A stretch of 64,000 nucleotides of DNA. Source: Arthrobacter sp. APC 3897. GTDB taxonomy: Bacteria > Actinomycetota > Actinomycetes > Actinomycetales > Micrococcaceae. Numbering within the stretch: the first letter of the stretch is position 1; each line of letters opens with the position of its first letter. Shown one piece after another: positions 17,780 to 26,079 of this stretch. The notes beneath the pieces are model-generated. The model did no database searches. It saw only the letters and a list, made by a program, of their open reading frames with translations, and had not been told where the DNA came from. Where the stretch lies: assembly GCF_030407495.1 (NCBI RefSeq), contig NZ_JASDDG010000009.1:1-64000 (forward strand), written 5' to 3'. Made by a program: the position numbers and the translations under genes.

Positions 17780-18573
17780 GTCGGACCCTGCCGCAGCCCT
17801 CATCCTCCCGGGCCACCTTCCATGAGTCTTTCAACCAGCTCAAGCAGGCGCAGAAAACCCGCAAGGGCGTTCCGCTGTATCTGTTGTATGTGAACAGGCC
17901 TGCGGGCCGTGCCGTGGCCGCCGCACTGCGCAACACCCGGCTGACGCCGAACCACGTCACCTTGGCAGGGGCGGTATTCACCTACGGGGCGTTGCTGTGG
18001 CTCGCTTTTGCCGCCCAGCCAACGCTGCTGTCGGCCCTGGTGGGTGTGCTGCTGGCGGTGGGGTATGTACTGGATTCGGCCGACGGGCAACTCTCCCGGC
18101 TGCAGGGCACCAGCTCGGCCTTCGGGGAATGGCTGGACCATGCCCTGGACAACGGGCGCATCACCGTGATGCACGTGGCCGTGTTCTGCTATCTCAGCCG
18201 GACCACGGACTATGACACGGTGCTCCTGGCCGCGGGCTGCGGGCTGTTCCTTCTGGCCAGTTCCACCATTTTCTTCGGGGGAGCGCTGGTGGATCAGCTG
18301 CGCCGCAACGTCCGACCCGGCACTTCAACGTCGGTAACCACCGCGGCTGCGGCCGGCACCGCCGCGTCGGAGACCCGGGTCAACAACCGGCGTATGCTGC
18401 GGCGCTCAGTGGTGACGCTGCCCGTGGATTACGGCGTGACCTGCCTGTCCTTCCTGCTGCTGCCCTGGCCCCGCCTGTTCCTGTCCGTCTATGCGGTCCT
18501 GACGGTGGCCCATGTGCTGATGTGCCTTGCCTTCCTTCCCAAATGGCGGTCCGAACTCCTGGCGCTGGGTTAG
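17776..18573 (+). CDS. CDP-alcohol phosphatidyltransferase family protein
   Basis: Integral-membrane CDP-alcohol phosphotransferase of 265 residues. The signature D-x2-D-G-x2-(A/S)-R-x8-G-x3-D-x3-D is complete at residues 100-125 (DSADGQLSR, then GEWLDHALD). Enzymes of this family join a CDP-activated alcohol to a second alcohol, usually in phospholipid synthesis. Placement between wzy and wzx suggests instead an alcohol-phosphate addition to the EPS or its lipid carrier. A TagD-like cytidylyltransferase gene at 25.6 kb could make the CDP-alcohol. ATGA overlap upstream, and the next start follows the stop directly. The substrates are inferred. Confidence 0.85.
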   Translation: MSRTLPQPSSSRATFHESFNQLKQAQKTRKGVPLYLLYVNRPAGRAVAAALRNTRLTPNHVTLAGAVFTYGALLWLAFAAQPTLLSALVGVLLAVGYVLDSADGQLSRLQGTSSAFGEWLDHALDNGRITVMHVAVFCYLSRTTDYDTVLLAAGCGLFLLASSTIFFGGALVDQLRRNVRPGTSTSVTTAAAAGTAASETRVNNRRMLRRSVVTLPVDYGVTCLSFLLLPWPRLFLSVYAVLTVAHVLMCLAFLPKWRSELLALG

Positions 18574-19809
18574 GTGAGCGGTTTTCGGCGGCTCGTTACT
18601 TTCACCGACCAGGGCGTCTCGAGCATTTCCAACTTCGTGGCGGTGGCGGTTGCCGCAAACGTGGCAACCGCCCATGACTTCGGCCAGTTCTCGCTGGCCT
18701 ATGCAGGACTGCTTCTGTTTCTGGGCGCGCAGCGGGCACTGGTGGGGGAGACCCTTCTGGTTCGATACTCACGTACGGGGGAGCTCACCCGCCGGGTTGC
18801 CGGGGCAAGCCTGGGCGCCACCGCCCTGGTGGCGGTGCCTGCGGTGCTGCTGCTGGCGGCGGGTGCATTTTTGTCCGCTCCGGAAGACGCCGGCCTGTGG
18901 TTGATCATGGCGGCTGTCTCACCCTTTGTTCTGCTGCAGGACAGCATCCGTTACCTCTTCATCTGCCAGGCGCGCCCGGCAAAGGCCCTGCTCATCGACG
19001 GGATCTGGGCCGTCGGGTCCATCAGCACGATGATAGTGACCGCCCGGACGGGAGGGGGCCTGACCCTGGTCCTTGTCTGGTGGGGAGCCGGCGCAGCTGT
19101 GGCCCTCGCCGTCGGATTGGCGCTGGCCCGCACCGTCCCAGCCGTCATTCACGGCGCGCGCTGGCTGTGGCTGAACCGGGACTTCGCCTTCCGCTACCTC
19201 GCTGAGTTTCTCACCCTGAATGCTTCCACCTTTGCGGTGCTCTATCTGCTGGTGTTTCCGCTGGGGGCGGCCGGGGTGGGAGCCCTGCGGGCTGCGCAGC
19301 TGCTCTTTTCGCCGCTGAACACCGTGTTCAGCGCCATCAAGACTGCCGTCATTCCGGAACTGGTCCGCACCCGCGGGAACCCGGCCTTCCGCAGCCGCCT
19401 GGTGGAGACGCTGGGCATTGTCCTGGTCCTGTCCCTGGGCTGGGGCACGGCGGTGCTGCTCCTGCCGGCGTCGGCCGGCGAATTTGTCCTTGGTGACACC
19501 TGGCGGAACGCAGCGGAACTGCGCTGGCCCTACGCCGTGCAGTACCTGGCGATGGTTCCCTACACGGTCCTGCTGGCGTATTTCCGGGCCGCTCAGGCCA
19601 ACCGGCTGTCGACCAGGATGCGCGGCGTGCTGGCCGCCCTGACCCTCGCACTGCCCCTGGGGTTGGCGCTCACCGGTTCAGCTGAGGCATCAGCCTGGGG
19701 ATTTGCCGCAGCTGTGGCTGTGGCGGCTGGGTGCGGACTCCTTTCAGTTCGCACAGCCCGCGTCCGTGCCGGGCGAACGTCGGACGCGGCCCTCGCTCCG
19801 GTGGATTGA
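18574..19809 (+). CDS. Wzx-like polysaccharide flippase
   Basis: MATE/MOP-superfamily membrane protein of 411 residues with about 12 hydrophobic segments, expected to flip the undecaprenyl-linked repeat unit across the membrane. It starts with GTG directly after the preceding stop. N-terminal GFRRLVTFTDQGVSSISNFV and a central FLTLNASTFAVLYLLV fit Wzx-type flippases. It is the last gene of the cluster 1 operon and is followed by a bidirectional terminator. With the Wzy upstream and the Wzc-like gene on the other strand, cluster 1 has a full Wzx/Wzy pathway. Confidence 0.85.
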   Translation: MSGFRRLVTFTDQGVSSISNFVAVAVAANVATAHDFGQFSLAYAGLLLFLGAQRALVGETLLVRYSRTGELTRRVAGASLGATALVAVPAVLLLAAGAFLSAPEDAGLWLIMAAVSPFVLLQDSIRYLFICQARPAKALLIDGIWAVGSISTMIVTARTGGGLTLVLVWWGAGAAVALAVGLALARTVPAVIHGARWLWLNRDFAFRYLAEFLTLNASTFAVLYLLVFPLGAAGVGALRAAQLLFSPLNTVFSAIKTAVIPELVRTRGNPAFRSRLVETLGIVLVLSLGWGTAVLLLPASAGEFVLGDTWRNAAELRWPYAVQYLAMVPYTVLLAYFRAAQANRLSTRMRGVLAALTLALPLGLALTGSAEASAWGFAAAVAVAAGCGLLSVRTARVRAGRTSDAALAPVD

Positions 19810-19815
19810 GCCACG

Positions 19816-19860
19816 AAAAAACCCTTCGGAGAATAGGTCCACATTCTCCGAAGGGTTTTT
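19816..19860. terminator. Bidirectional terminator between EPS cluster 1 and the Wzc-like gene
   Basis: An 18-bp stem AAAAACCCTTCGGAGAAT / ATTCTCCGAAGGGTTTTT (right arm 19843-19860) has A and T runs at its outer ends, so it can stop both converging transcripts. Confidence 0.9.
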
Positions 19861-19873
19861 CTGTGCCGTGTGC

Positions 19874-21358
19874 CTAAGAGGAGCGCACCCCGCTGCGAAC
19901 GGTCTGTCCCTTCTCCCAGCGGTTGCTCTCACTGTCGCGGATGATTGCCGCTTCCGCTTCTGCAACCGGGGATGCCGGGCCGCCGTCTATATCGGCCAAA
20001 ACGGGCAGCGGAGTGACGCCGTAGTCTGCGAGGTACGCCGAGTTGGCGTCCGGTCCGCTGCGGGGGATGCGGTTGAGGACCACGCCCACCACGTTGGCGT
20101 TCACCAGGCTGAGCTGTTCCACAGCCTTGGAAAGGTTGTGCTGGCTAACGCGTGTTGCGCCAACCACCAGCAGGATGCTGTCCGTGCTGCGCGTCAGGAT
20201 GGCGGCATCGGCAACAGGAAGCACGGGAGGTGCATCCACAATGATGGTGTCGTACTCGGTTTCCAGGGTCGCAATCAGATCCTGCATGGCCTGTGAACCG
20301 AGCAGCTCGGTGGGATTGGGCGGCAGCGGACCGGAGGTCAGGACGGACAGCCCGCCGGATCCCCAGTGCTGTGTGGCATCGGCCAGTGTGGACCGGCCGA
20401 TCAGGACGGTAGTCAGCCCAACGCTGCCCTCAAGGCCGGTGGCTGCGGCGACTGAAGGAAGCCGCAGATCCGCGTCCACGAGGATGACCTTCTGGCCGCT
20501 CTGCGCAATGCTCAGGGCCAGATTCAGGGCTACGGTGCTCTTGCCTTCGCCTGCCTGGGACGACGTCACTACCAGTGATTTCATTTGCTGGCTGACTGCG
20601 GCAAACTCGAGGTTGGTGCGAAGCTGACGGAAGGCATCCGTGCCCGATCCGCCCAGGACAACCGGTCGGGAAGTGCTCCGCTGCCCCTGCGATTCAGCGA
20701 TCCCGCCCAGCAGCGGCAGTGCCGTGGACTTGCGGACATCGGCTTCGCTGCGCACATGGCGGTCCAGCACGTGCCGCAGGATAGCCACCACCAGTCCAAG
20801 GGCCAGCCCGTACAGCAGGCCCAGCATCAGGTTCAGGGAGGTTTGCGGGCTGGAGGCCGTTGTGGGCGGCTGCGCCGTGTCCACTGAGCTGAGCCTGACC
20901 GGTGACGGCAGTCCGTTGGTGGGCCGCTCCAGATCCGCCACGGAGGAAATGAGGTTGGCCACCACACCGTTGGCAATGTCAGCTGCTCGTTCAGGCGAGG
21001 AATCCACTGCCTCAATGTCGATAATGACGGTGTTGCGGGAGGTGCTGGCCTTGACCTTGGTGGCGAGCTCCTGAGCGGACATGTCCAGATCGAGACCCTC
21101 AATAACCGGGTCCAGGACCTGAGGCTTGCTTGCAAGATCCACGTAGGACTGCACCCGGGCCAGCGCAAAGACGCTGCCCTGCTGCAGTTCCGCTGAAGTT
21201 TCCACATTCTGTGTGGAAACAAACAGGCTGCTGGTCGCGGTATAGGTTTTTTGCATAAGGACGGACATAACGCCCGCAGTAATAACGCCAATGAGTGCAA
21301 ATGAGACTATGAGCATCCAATTGCGGCGAAGAATGAGTATTTGCTCGCGCATATCCAT
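19874..21358 (-). CDS. Wzc/CpsCD-like polysaccharide co-polymerase with BY-kinase domain (copy A)
   Basis: Fused Wzz-type chain-length regulator and bacterial tyrosine-kinase ATPase, 494 residues. The N-terminal Wzz part has membrane segments near residues 15-35 and 175-195. The ATPase part has Walker A SSQAGEGKST (266-275), Walker A' VDADLRLP (294-301) and an intact Walker B TIIVDAPP (Asp375). The C-terminal tail has only two tyrosines (AYLADYG), so the tyrosine cluster that BY-kinases normally autophosphorylate is missing. ATG at 21358 with GGAAGGGG seven bases upstream. It would set chain length or activity of the EPS machinery. A paralogue (copy B, 40.5-42.0 kb) has a tyrosine cluster but a damaged Walker B. 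Confidence 0.9.
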   Translation of the reverse strand: MDMREQILILRRNWMLIVSFALIGVITAGVMSVLMQKTYTATSSLFVSTQNVETSAELQQGSVFALARVQSYVDLASKPQVLDPVIEGLDLDMSAQELATKVKASTSRNTVIIDIEAVDSSPERAADIANGVVANLISSVADLERPTNGLPSPVRLSSVDTAQPPTTASSPQTSLNLMLGLLYGLALGLVVAILRHVLDRHVRSEADVRKSTALPLLGGIAESQGQRSTSRPVVLGGSGTDAFRQLRTNLEFAAVSQQMKSLVVTSSQAGEGKSTVALNLALSIAQSGQKVILVDADLRLPSVAAATGLEGSVGLTTVLIGRSTLADATQHWGSGGLSVLTSGPLPPNPTELLGSQAMQDLIATLETEYDTIIVDAPPVLPVADAAILTRSTDSILLVVGATRVSQHNLSKAVEQLSLVNANVVGVVLNRIPRSGPDANSAYLADYGVTPLPVLADIDGGPASPVAEAEAAIIRDSESNRWEKGQTVRSGVRSS

Positions 21359-21420
21359 TGGTTACCCCTTCCCTAGGATAGGCAGAATTTGTGAACAGAA
21401 AAGGAAGCTGCAGATGTTCG

Positions 21421-22182
21421 TCATGACCGGAACCACGAATAGCACTGGTCCGATTCCACGCGCGCAGCGTCAGCGCCGACCGTGACGGGAGCGGAGCCGT
21501 CAAAGGACCCCAGAAGCTCCCCGGAGCCGGCGTAGACCATGATGAGACAGCCTTCGGGCTGCCCGTAGGCCCGGTAGGACCCCGGGGCGATCGAGGGCTG
21601 CTCGCCGTGCGGATCTGCCCCTCCCACCGAGAAGACTCCGTCCGGGAATCCCAGGGCGGCCGCCTCCAGTTCGGGCAGCAGCTCGGGGCACAGAGCGGTG
21701 ACGGCATCGGCAGTGTCCTGGGAGGGACTCATGATGAGCTCGCTGAGCACCGACTCTTCGTCAGCGGCACGGGCGCTGAGCAGCTGATCGCAGCGCTCCT
21801 GACCCACCTGCAGCACGGCGTTCGGATCAGTGCCCTCGGGAACCTTGTCCTGGAGGTACTGCTCCTGCTGTGCCTCGAAGGTTGGCACCGGCGCCGGCTG
21901 CGGCGACTGCACCACGGGCACGGGTGCCGTCCGGGTCCCTTCAGGGGCAGACGTCTCGCGTGCGCTGCCTGAGCCTGCTGTCCCGCTGCTTGACGGCGCG
22001 GCCGCCGACGTCCCGCCGGACGAAGCAGACGGAGCGGACGAAGCGGACGAAGTGGACGAGGACGGCGAAGCCGAGGGTGGCGCCGCTTCGGGCGAGGGGT
22101 CGGAGGAACTGCATCCTGTTGCCATACCCAGCGCCGGCAACAGCAGCAGTCCCAATATTTTTGGTTTGAGACCGGTTTTCAT
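21421..22182 (-). CDS. Secreted lipoprotein with low-complexity linker (DUF732-like C-terminal part)
   Basis: Lipoprotein of 253 residues: basic start, hydrophobic stretch GLLLLPALGM and lipobox ATGC (Cys24). A serine/alanine/proline-rich linker follows to about residue 95. The C-terminal globular part (QERCDQLLSARAADEES, then VTALCPELLPELEAAALGF) has a paired-cysteine, small helical pattern like DUF732 proteins of actinobacteria. It is upstream of, and on the same strand as, the Wzc-like gene, so it may be co-transcribed with it. Function is not known; an envelope partner of the EPS export machinery is only a positional guess. Confidence 0.7.
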   Translation of the reverse strand: MKTGLKPKILGLLLLPALGMATGCSSSDPSPEAAPPSASPSSSTSSASSAPSASSGGTSAAAPSSSGTAGSGSARETSAPEGTRTAPVPVVQSPQPAPVPTFEAQQEQYLQDKVPEGTDPNAVLQVGQERCDQLLSARAADEESVLSELIMSPSQDTADAVTALCPELLPELEAAALGFPDGVFSVGGADPHGEQPSIAPGSYRAYGQPEGCLIMVYAGSGELLGSFDGSAPVTVGADAARVESDQCYSWFRS

Positions 22183-22242
22183 GGAGTGGGCTTTCTATAG
22201 AAGAGACCTGCTGAGATGGTGCTGCACGGTTAGGGCAGCGGG

Positions 22243-25200
22243 TTAGGGGCCAAAGACCAAGGTCAGGACAGGCCGGCGGGTGGATGAAGCTTCTTTGGTG
22301 TAGAACCAGGCGTTGTCCGAGCCGACGCTGGTGATGCCCAGGTCCACGGACTGGGACAGCATGGCCGTCACAGCCGCCGGATCCAGATCAACGGTGTACG
22401 GCGTGTTGGAAGCAACGGGGGACAGAGTGCCCAGTACCGCGGAGCCGAGGGCCGGCCGGGTGTTGTAGGTAGTTCCCGTTTCCGTCCAGCTGCCCGTCAC
22501 TCCCTGAACCGTGTGCTGGTCAAGCGATCCGCCGAAGGATTCCGAGGTTGTGTAGAGCCGCAGCGTGGCCGATAGCAGCCGCATTCCGGCGGGTACTTCG
22601 GTGCCCGCGTCGAACCTCAGGTAGGAGGTGTACGCCAGGCTGCCGCGGGAGGCCATGGATACAGCGGTCCCGTTGACCCCGTTGGGTGCGCCCTGGTTTA
22701 CATAGGTGTCGGCTGCGGGTGTCAGGGACAGGGTTACAGGATCAGCCGGAGGAGGGCCGGCAACGGTGGCTTTCGTCTCGTCTGAAGCCTCTCCGGCGTT
22801 CCCTGCCTCGTCAATGGCGACTACCCGGTAGTAGTAGGTGCCCGGTGCCAGCTCTGGATCGTTGAAGGAGAGAGCTGACTCTGAGGTGGTGGTGAGCAGG
22901 CTGCTGTCCGACGGGGTGAAGCCTTCGGTCACTGACCGGTGGATCCGGTACCCGGTGACGCCAACGTTGTCGGTGGCGGCATTCCAGGACAGAGTGGCGG
23001 CGGTTCCGCTGACGGCGGCCGAGACTCCGGCTACCCGGCTCGGCGCCGTGGTGTCCGCCGGTTCGGGTTCCGGCTCCGGCTCGCTGAGGGTTCCGCCGCC
23101 GGCGATGAAGTGTTCCGTCACCTGGCCAGCACTCAGGGCTGTGGGGTAGGCGGAGAACTCATCAATGGCCCCGGCGAAGTAGTTGGGGACGCCCCGGCCC
23201 GGGAACCCGGGGAAGGACGGGTTCGCCGCACCGGGGAGAGTGTCTCCGCCCACCCGCCACGAGCCGACATAGGTTTGTGCCGCAGCCGTCTGGCCGGTCC
23301 CCGCAACCCTGCCGTCCACATACAGGGTGGACCCTGCCGGTGTTTGCGTGACGACGGCGTGATGCCAGGCATTGTTGTTGAAGGTTTCAGCGGTGGTGAC
23401 GGCGACCCTCTCGTTGGCGTCATTGAGGACCGCGTAGACGAGGGTGCCTGCTGCTGTCATGTACAGGTGGCGGTCCACGGTTCCGGTGCTGTTCCGGGAG
23501 TTCTTGCGGTCGGGCTGCCCGGAGGCAAAGCCCATGATCTCGCCGCCGTTCACGGAATCGGTTTTGAACCAAACCTCGGCGCTGAAGGTAGTGGGAGCCG
23601 CATAGCGCTGCTGACCGGAGACCTGGTCGTCAACGCCGTCAAACAGGCCTGCGGTGCTGCCGGGAACGGCGCCTTCGGTGCCGGCCACGAGCGGACCGCC
23701 AAAGGCGATGCCGCGGTTGTTGCCCGGGGAGCTGTCCGCCGGTGCGGTTGCCCGGCTGTCATCCAGCCGCCAGTAGGTGCTGGCCCCGTCGTCGAGGACA
23801 ACCTTCGGGTAGGCCTGCGTGCTGCGGGCAGTAGTGACGGAGACCTGGCCGGAAAGCGCGCTGGTGTTGGTTCCGTCGCTTGCCTGCACCCGATAGCTGT
23901 AAGCGGTTCCCGGGGTTGCCGTGCGGTCGGTGAAGGAGAGCTGCGGGGTGTCGAACCACGTGGAGTTCCCGGATACGGTTCCCAGAGCCGTGGAGCTGCC
24001 GTTGCGGTACACACTGTAGGTCAGCCCGGAGTCGTCATTGTCCACGCCCTGCGTCCAGCGGATCTGGTTTTGTCCCGTGGCCAGGCTCACTGCACTAACG
24101 TTTGCCGGGGTTCCCGGAGCGGCAGAGGCGGGGCCCGGACCGAAACGGGTCAAGCCCTGCTGCGCAGTGCCGTTCGTGGTGGTGAATTCACCCGCTACCC
24201 ACAGCACGTCGCCGCTGCCTTCGGAGGTAACGGCGAGTGCCCGCGGGCCCAGGCCCTCGCCCTGGCCGTCATTGGTGTCGGGGCTCCAGCCCAGGAACGG
24301 GTAAGGATTGTTGATGTCCTGCGCGGAGAGGTGCTTGCGGACGCCGTCCGCAAATCCGTTCATCCCGGAGCAATCATGCACGTGGTGGCCGGAGTACAGC
24401 ACATCCTTGTACGGCAGCACGGCCTGAGTGGCGCCCTGGCAGGTGTCTTTCCAGATCTGTTCGTAGTTGTCGCTCAGGGAAAGCCTGGCACGGCCGTCAA
24501 AGGAGCGGCTGCCCATGCCTTCGCCGGCCACGTAGAAGCTGGTGCCGTCGCTGGTGATGTCCTTGACGACAGCACTGGTGGGGATGTAGTCGGCGGGCGC
24601 GTAGGCGCGCACGGTGCCGCCCGCTGCGTTGTCCACCACCGCCATCGCGCGGGACTCGGCACCGTTGACGGTGCTGAAATCACCTGCCAGCAGGACTACG
24701 CTGCGTCCCTCCGGCACGTCCAGGGCGCGGCCGACGCCGTCGGCCGCAGGTGCCCAGGGCAAGAGATTGCCGGTGGTTCCCACAGCGGCGAACCTGCTGC
24801 GGGAAGTGCCGTTGACGGTGGTGAAGTCGCCTCCGATGTACACGGCGTCCGATGTGGCGGCAATGGTGCGGACCGTGTTGTTGACCGTGCCGGGACGGAA
24901 AGTGGTGTCCACTGTGCAGCCGGGCAGGTTAATGGCGGCAAGGCGGTTGGCCGTGACGCCATTAACCGTGGTGAAGCTGCCGCCCACATACAGTTTGCTG
25001 CCGTCGGGGGAAACGTCCATGGCTCGCACGGTGGTGCCGGTACCCCCGGTGAAGGACAGGGCACAGGAGGTGGGGCTGCCGGTATAGGCGTCAAAGGCTG
25101 CGAAGTTCACGGCGGACCGGGACTGGCTGCTGCCGGCGGCGGTCCCCGGCGGACGAACCTGCGTGAAGGTTCCGCCTACGTACATGACGCCGTTCGCTTC

Positions 25201-25362
25201 AGCCATGGCCCAGGCGATGCCGTTGGTCTGCCAGGTGGGAAGCGCAACGGCAGAGAAGGCTACGCCCGGCGACAGCGCCGAGGCGGGAGAAGCGGCGAGG
25301 CCAATGAGGGCCGCTGCGGCAAGGCCGGCAGCCGAACACATCGCCGCAATTTTTTTATGCAC
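22243..25362 (-). CDS. Large secreted protein: propeller repeats, FN3, LamG, FN3 and C-terminal DNRLRE-type domain
   Basis: About 1039 residues with a cleavable signal peptide (GLAAAALIGLAASPASALS). N-terminal half: repeated blades of the form LYVGGSFTTVNGV / VYIGGDFTTVNGT, a delta-60-like beta-propeller. Then an FN3 domain (ends AYSYRVQASDG), a LamG/concanavalin-like domain (TYWRLDDSRAT, WHHAVVTQTPAGSTLYVDGR), a second FN3 (TLSWNAATDNVGVTGYRIHR) and a C-terminal DNRLRE-type (CBM96-like) domain (ADTYVNQGAPNG, TYLRF-like and NAWFYTKEA). The GTG at 25362 is chosen because the protein then begins VHKK, like the MHKK start of its paralogue at 28-30.3 kb, and AGGTGG precedes it. Probably a matrix or carbohydrate-binding exoprotein; no catalytic site was recognised. 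Confidence 0.85.
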   Translation of the reverse strand: MHKKIAAMCSAAGLAAAALIGLAASPASALSPGVAFSAVALPTWQTNGIAWAMAEANGVMYVGGTFTQVRPPGTAAGSSQSRSAVNFAAFDAYTGSPTSCALSFTGGTGTTVRAMDVSPDGSKLYVGGSFTTVNGVTANRLAAINLPGCTVDTTFRPGTVNNTVRTIAATSDAVYIGGDFTTVNGTSRSRFAAVGTTGNLLPWAPAADGVGRALDVPEGRSVVLLAGDFSTVNGAESRAMAVVDNAAGGTVRAYAPADYIPTSAVVKDITSDGTSFYVAGEGMGSRSFDGRARLSLSDNYEQIWKDTCQGATQAVLPYKDVLYSGHHVHDCSGMNGFADGVRKHLSAQDINNPYPFLGWSPDTNDGQGEGLGPRALAVTSEGSGDVLWVAGEFTTTNGTAQQGLTRFGPGPASAAPGTPANVSAVSLATGQNQIRWTQGVDNDDSGLTYSVYRNGSSTALGTVSGNSTWFDTPQLSFTDRTATPGTAYSYRVQASDGTNTSALSGQVSVTTARSTQAYPKVVLDDGASTYWRLDDSRATAPADSSPGNNRGIAFGGPLVAGTEGAVPGSTAGLFDGVDDQVSGQQRYAAPTTFSAEVWFKTDSVNGGEIMGFASGQPDRKNSRNSTGTVDRHLYMTAAGTLVYAVLNDANERVAVTTAETFNNNAWHHAVVTQTPAGSTLYVDGRVAGTGQTAAAQTYVGSWRVGGDTLPGAANPSFPGFPGRGVPNYFAGAIDEFSAYPTALSAGQVTEHFIAGGGTLSEPEPEPEPADTTAPSRVAGVSAAVSGTAATLSWNAATDNVGVTGYRIHRSVTEGFTPSDSSLLTTTSESALSFNDPELAPGTYYYRVVAIDEAGNAGEASDETKATVAGPPPADPVTLSLTPAADTYVNQGAPNGVNGTAVSMASRGSLAYTSYLRFDAGTEVPAGMRLLSATLRLYTTSESFGGSLDQHTVQGVTGSWTETGTTYNTRPALGSAVLGTLSPVASNTPYTVDLDPAAVTAMLSQSVDLGITSVGSDNAWFYTKEASSTRRPVLTLVFGP

Positions 25363-25626
25363 GGCTATAACCACCTATTAACTGGGGACAGGCCCGCGGC
25401 CCGAAACTGTGTGGAAGCGTATCGCCGCCCGGGACCGTGTCCCACGGTGGCCTTTACTCGAGTTCAGCGGCTGGTTACCCGCCCGTAGTCTTGCGCTACC
25501 CGATGTTCTGCCGCGCGCTACTTGAATAGTCCCAAATCGCTTTACTGCTCACGGGACTGCACCCACTATGGACACGTATTTGAGTGGCTGACAGGTTGAA
25601 GCGGCAGACAAGCGGGGGTTGGAAAC
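25363..25626. other. Divergent intergenic region between propeller-protein gene and TagD-like gene
   Basis: 264 bases that should hold promoters for both strands. TTTACTCGAGTTC at 25453-25465 contains one half-site like the LuxR-type operator at 8554, followed after 31 bases by TAGTCT (25486-25491), and CTACTTGAATAGT is at 25518. Neither forms the full palindrome with 5-base spacer, so a regulatory role is uncertain. Confidence 0.3.
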
Positions 25627-26079
25627 ATGGCGGTACGGATTGGTTATGCCTCTGGTGCCTATGACCTTTTCCATATCGGCCACCTGAACCTGCTCAAACA
25701 TGCCCGCAGCCAGTGCGACTACTTGATTGCCGGCGTCGCCTCACCGGAAATGACGATGCGGCTGAAAGGCACCACGCCTGTGATTCCGCTTGCGGAGCGG
25801 CTGGAAATTGTGCGCAGCGTGCGGTTTGTGGACGCAGTGGTGGTGGATACCCACCTGAACAAGGCGGACACCTGGCGGGAAGTCGGGTTCAATGTCTTTT
25901 TCAAGGGTGATGACTGGAAAGGCACCGAGAAGGGCGAGCGCCTGGAACGGGACATGGCCAGGATAGGAGTGGAAGTTGTCTACTTCCCGTACACAGTGAG
26001 CACCTCCTCTACGGTCCTCCGCCGGGCACTGACCCTGCTTGACGGAGGGCGTGCCCCGGACACCGCACTCGAGGCATGA
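25627..26079 (+). CDS. TagD-like glycerol-3-phosphate cytidylyltransferase family protein
   Basis: Small nucleotidyltransferase of 150 residues. It has the HxGH motif (HIGH, residues 16-19) within GAYDLFHIGHLNLL, the RFVD element, KGDDWKGT and a C-terminal STSSTVLR resembling the RTxxISTT motif. This is the TagD/GCT arrangement, which makes a CDP-alcohol such as CDP-glycerol from CTP and the phosphate. Its stop overlaps the start of a secreted glycerophosphodiesterase (ATGA), linking synthesis and turnover of a glycerol-phosphate type group. A CDP-alcohol phosphotransferase gene is in EPS cluster 1 eight kilobases away. Another sugar-alcohol phosphate is a possible substrate. Confidence 0.82.
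   Translation: MAVRIGYASGAYDLFHIGHLNLLKHARSQCDYLIAGVASPEMTMRLKGTTPVIPLAERLEIVRSVRFVDAVVVDTHLNKADTWREVGFNVFFKGDDWKGTEKGERLERDMARIGVEVVYFPYTVSTSSTVLRRALTLLDGGRAPDTALEA

Noticed and set aside
22939-25488. 849-codon open frame on the plus strand opposite the large propeller-protein gene
   Set aside because: It lies wholly antisense to a gene with clear domains and a signal peptide. Its own translation is low-complexity Gly/Val/Ala/Arg sequence, as expected from high-GC codon bias on the other strand.
25453-25530. Possible LuxR-type operators TTTACTCGAGTTC and CTACTTGAATAGT
   Set aside because: Neither makes the CRAGTA-N5-TACTCR palindrome, and the spacing to a -10-like sequence (31 bases for the first) does not match the 28-29 seen at the three better sites.
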